A stretch of 32,282 nt of DNA from positions 1-32,282 of the IMG/VR virus record IMGVR_UViG_3300027320_000036, one strand, 5' to 3'. A program made the translations under genes and the position numbers. Within the stretch, counting starts at the first letter, position 1. Every line of letters begins with the position of its first letter. The notes under the pieces are model-generated. The model saw only the letters and a list, made by a program, of their open reading frames with translations. It had not been told where the DNA came from and did no database searches. Positions 30,585 to 32,282 of the stretch are shown here, one piece after another. The stretch is from a virus.

Positions 30585-31592
30585 TTATGCTCGTTTTCCG
30601 AAAGCGGAAATATTGATGACCGCTTTGCCAGTTTCGTTTGTGATTAAAATTGGTTTGATAATGTTACCAGTTGTAGCAGGAGCAGTAGTGGTTAACAACC
30701 CTGCCGTACCCGCACTAAGGTAATAGATTGAATTTGCAGTTAACCCAGTGATTGTCGCAAACCCATGAGAGGTTAATGCAAAATTATTAACATCAATGAC
30801 GCTTGTAACAACCCCACGTGCCTCACTGAGAAGATCATCCGTCGCACCACTTGCAGTTCCATTCGCTTTGGCTTTGGCGAAGTCTGTACCATTATGATAC
30901 AACACATCACCAATAACAAACCCATGAGACGTTTTTCCGAAAACCTTAGTGGTTTGATTATCGAAACTTTGTGACCCGATGATGTTGAAATATGTACCGT
31001 CGAACAACAACGTGACAAAACTGTTCGCTGCGATGTCGTTGGCAACGAGTGCTACTCCATTCTTACGAATATCAATCGCACCGAGACCGTTGATATTGAG
31101 TGTCGATGGACCAGTGTTTGCATTCGTAAACAACACTGTGATAACCATACCAGTTTGGTAGGAAGTCAACGGAGGCACAAGGGTTAGAACGTAAGTGTTT
31201 GTTCCACTCACTGTACCGTATGTCCCTGCGTTAAACACCGCAGGACTAAGGAATGTCAACGCACCGGCTATACGACCTAAAATCTGTCCGTCTGCACTTG
31301 CAACAATATCCGCAGGTACACCAGGAGTGGTACTATCCGCACGTCCGATTACACTCCCTGCTGCACTGTTACGAAGCATGGCGTTCGTAATCCCACCAGC
31401 AATGATGGTCAACGCACCTAACGTACCACCAATAACAGAACTTGCCACAGGCACAGACCCAAGAAGCATCTTAACGTTACCTTGTTCAGTAACACTATAG
31501 ATCAACATCTCATCATTGACCGTAGGCACGAGAGCAAACGTCGACCCGTGAATGTCAATCGTTGTGCCTAGTTTGATTGTACTACTATTCAT
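30585..31592 (-). CDS. Tail fibre protein (335 aa)
   Basis: The ATG at 31592 overlaps the stop of the upstream fibre gene (ATGA). The 335-residue product is beta-rich with repeated Gly/Thr/Ala/Asn segments. It includes a domain with YVLTLVPPLTSYQTGMVITV, NTGPSTLNINGLGAIDIRKN and FVTLLFDGTYFNIIG, a pattern widely found in phage tail fibres and tail-associated proteins. The C-terminal part (about 215-335) repeats SHGF motifs (KTSHGFVIGDVLYHNG and LTSHGFATITGLTANS) that look like a duplicated small beta unit. It probably forms part of the fibre shaft. Its host target is unknown. Confidence 0.75.
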   Translation of the reverse strand: MNSSTIKLGTTIDIHGSTFALVPTVNDEMLIYSVTEQGNVKMLLGSVPVASSVIGGTLGALTIIAGGITNAMLRNSAAGSVIGRADSTTPGVPADIVASADGQILGRIAGALTFLSPAVFNAGTYGTVSGTNTYVLTLVPPLTSYQTGMVITVLFTNANTGPSTLNINGLGAIDIRKNGVALVANDIAANSFVTLLFDGTYFNIIGSQSFDNQTTKVFGKTSHGFVIGDVLYHNGTDFAKAKANGTASGATDDLLSEARGVVTSVIDVNNFALTSHGFATITGLTANSIYYLSAGTAGLLTTTAPATTGNIIKPILITNETGKAVINISAFGKRA

Positions 31593-32281
31593 AAATCGTA
31601 TGCCTCACCGTATAGGTAAATATCACCCGTTGCTGTTGCACCTTGTGGGGTTGTTAAGGAAAAGTAAATGTTAGCACTCAAACGGTTCGTTTGACAGTCA
31701 GCAGACAAAGTTGCTTGCAATACTTTCAACGCAGAGGTTAAAGCACTGTAGACTTGAGTAGCACTTACAAGCTCTAACCCTGTCTTACTTGCACCAGTGT
31801 AGATTCCTCCAACCGCTGTGGACAAAGAAATCGAAGGGTTGGTTATAACAATTCGTGAAATATTAAAATTGCTGTAACGCATCCGAATCAACTGATCTGT
31901 GGTGACATTAAAATTTGCACCCTTCAACACCCCGAGAAGTCCGTAAAAAGGGAAAGCACTGTAAAAATCCACTACCCTCCACATCGTAGCGACCGTATCA
32001 GCATATACTTTAACAGCACTATTTTGCGAACTAATCGTGAAAGTAGTAAACCCACCATCAAAAGTGTCGCTTCCAGACCGCGTAACAACCACACGATTGG
32101 CACTAGAGTCAGTCTTCTTAATAACATATTCTCTTCCTCCAACACCCGCAGTGGATGGTAAGGTTATGGTTTTATCACCACTGGTACAATCAACCAGAAC
32201 AATATGATGGGTGTCATTAAGAGTGGTGTTAACAGAGAGTGTTAACACCCCAAACCCAACCGCACCGGAAACATACAAACT
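31589..32281 (-). CDS. Tail fibre/spike protein, N-terminus outside window
   Basis: The frame is open to the right edge, so the start lies beyond the window; the TTG at 32278 is only the first possible codon in view. The visible 230 residues are beta-rich, with a domain SGDKTITLPSTAGVGGREYVI, then NRVVVTRSGSDTFDGG and a Trp-containing WRVVDFYSAF. This is the common 'TITLP..G..G..y.IK' fold found in tail fibres. The C-terminal part (about 120-230) is a second beta domain, ending in ATGDIYLYGEAYDL. It overlaps the next fibre gene by four bases (ATGA), so the fibre genes are translationally coupled. Confidence 0.7.
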   Translation of the reverse strand, partial: SLYVSGAVGFGVLTLSVNTTLNDTHHIVLVDCTSGDKTITLPSTAGVGGREYVIKKTDSSANRVVVTRSGSDTFDGGFTTFTISSQNSAVKVYADTVATMWRVVDFYSAFPFYGLLGVLKGANFNVTTDQLIRMRYSNFNISRIVITNPSISLSTAVGGIYTGASKTGLELVSATQVYSALTSALKVLQATLSADCQTNRLSANIYFSLTTPQGATATGDIYLYGEAYDL

Positions 32282-32282
32282 T

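Noticed and set aside
1-32282. tRNA genes, CRISPR arrays, integrase/attachment sites and insertion sequences
   Set aside because: I saw no cloverleaf-like sequence, no regularly spaced repeats, and no integrase or transposase motif. Absence by eye is not proof for tRNAs.

Overview
The window is part of a tailed-phage (podovirus-like) genome. It is tightly packed, has almost no intergenic space, and carries no rRNA, CRISPR array or recognisable tRNA. A short tail is suggested by the head-to-tail adaptor, a P22 gp10/T7 gp12-like tail protein, and a run of internal/ejection-type proteins ending in a 2283-residue protein, with no tape measure or sheath gene seen. An outer-membrane-lipoprotein spanin candidate points to a Gram-negative host. 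The host genus cannot be read from the sequence, and terminase and any phage RNA polymerase lie outside the window or are absent.

Positions 1-9965 (+ strand) hold the DNA metabolism module: a PD-(D/E)XK (RecB/Cas4-like) nuclease cut by the window edge, several small unknown genes, a Sak4-like RecA-fold ATPase, a DUF669/SSB-like protein, a ParB-domain/DNA N6-adenine methyltransferase fusion, a family A DNA polymerase with a uracil-DNA-glycosylase-like N-terminal domain, a small ATP-dependent DNA ligase, and a DUF3987-type P-loop protein likely to serve as helicase/primase-helicase. Genes are chained by ATGA/GTGA overlaps, so translational coupling is likely.

Positions 9966-10129 are the convergent junction, with a strong bidirectional terminator hairpin and a second imperfect hairpin.

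Positions 10130-32281 (- strand, read right to left) hold the virion and lysis genes: tail fibre proteins, a lysis cassette (tail-anchored coiled coil, holin, unknown gene with a nested o-spanin-like ORF, small protein, peptidoglycan hydrolase), portal, small protein, scaffold, SU10/DUF5309-like major capsid protein, two small head proteins, a rho-independent terminator, adaptor, gp10-like tail protein, a coiled-coil protein, a GNAT-like acetyltransferase, and finally internal virion proteins including the giant metallopeptidase-motif protein.

The most unusual signal is a 25-bp near-palindrome present three times. One copy is in the ParB-methyltransferase linker, an identical copy in inverted orientation is in the scaffold gene, and a diverged copy lies at the convergent junction. 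Both coding copies are read in the same frame and give the peptide VPVNNSHE inside apparently disordered protein. This resembles a tiny mobile palindrome or a conserved binding site.
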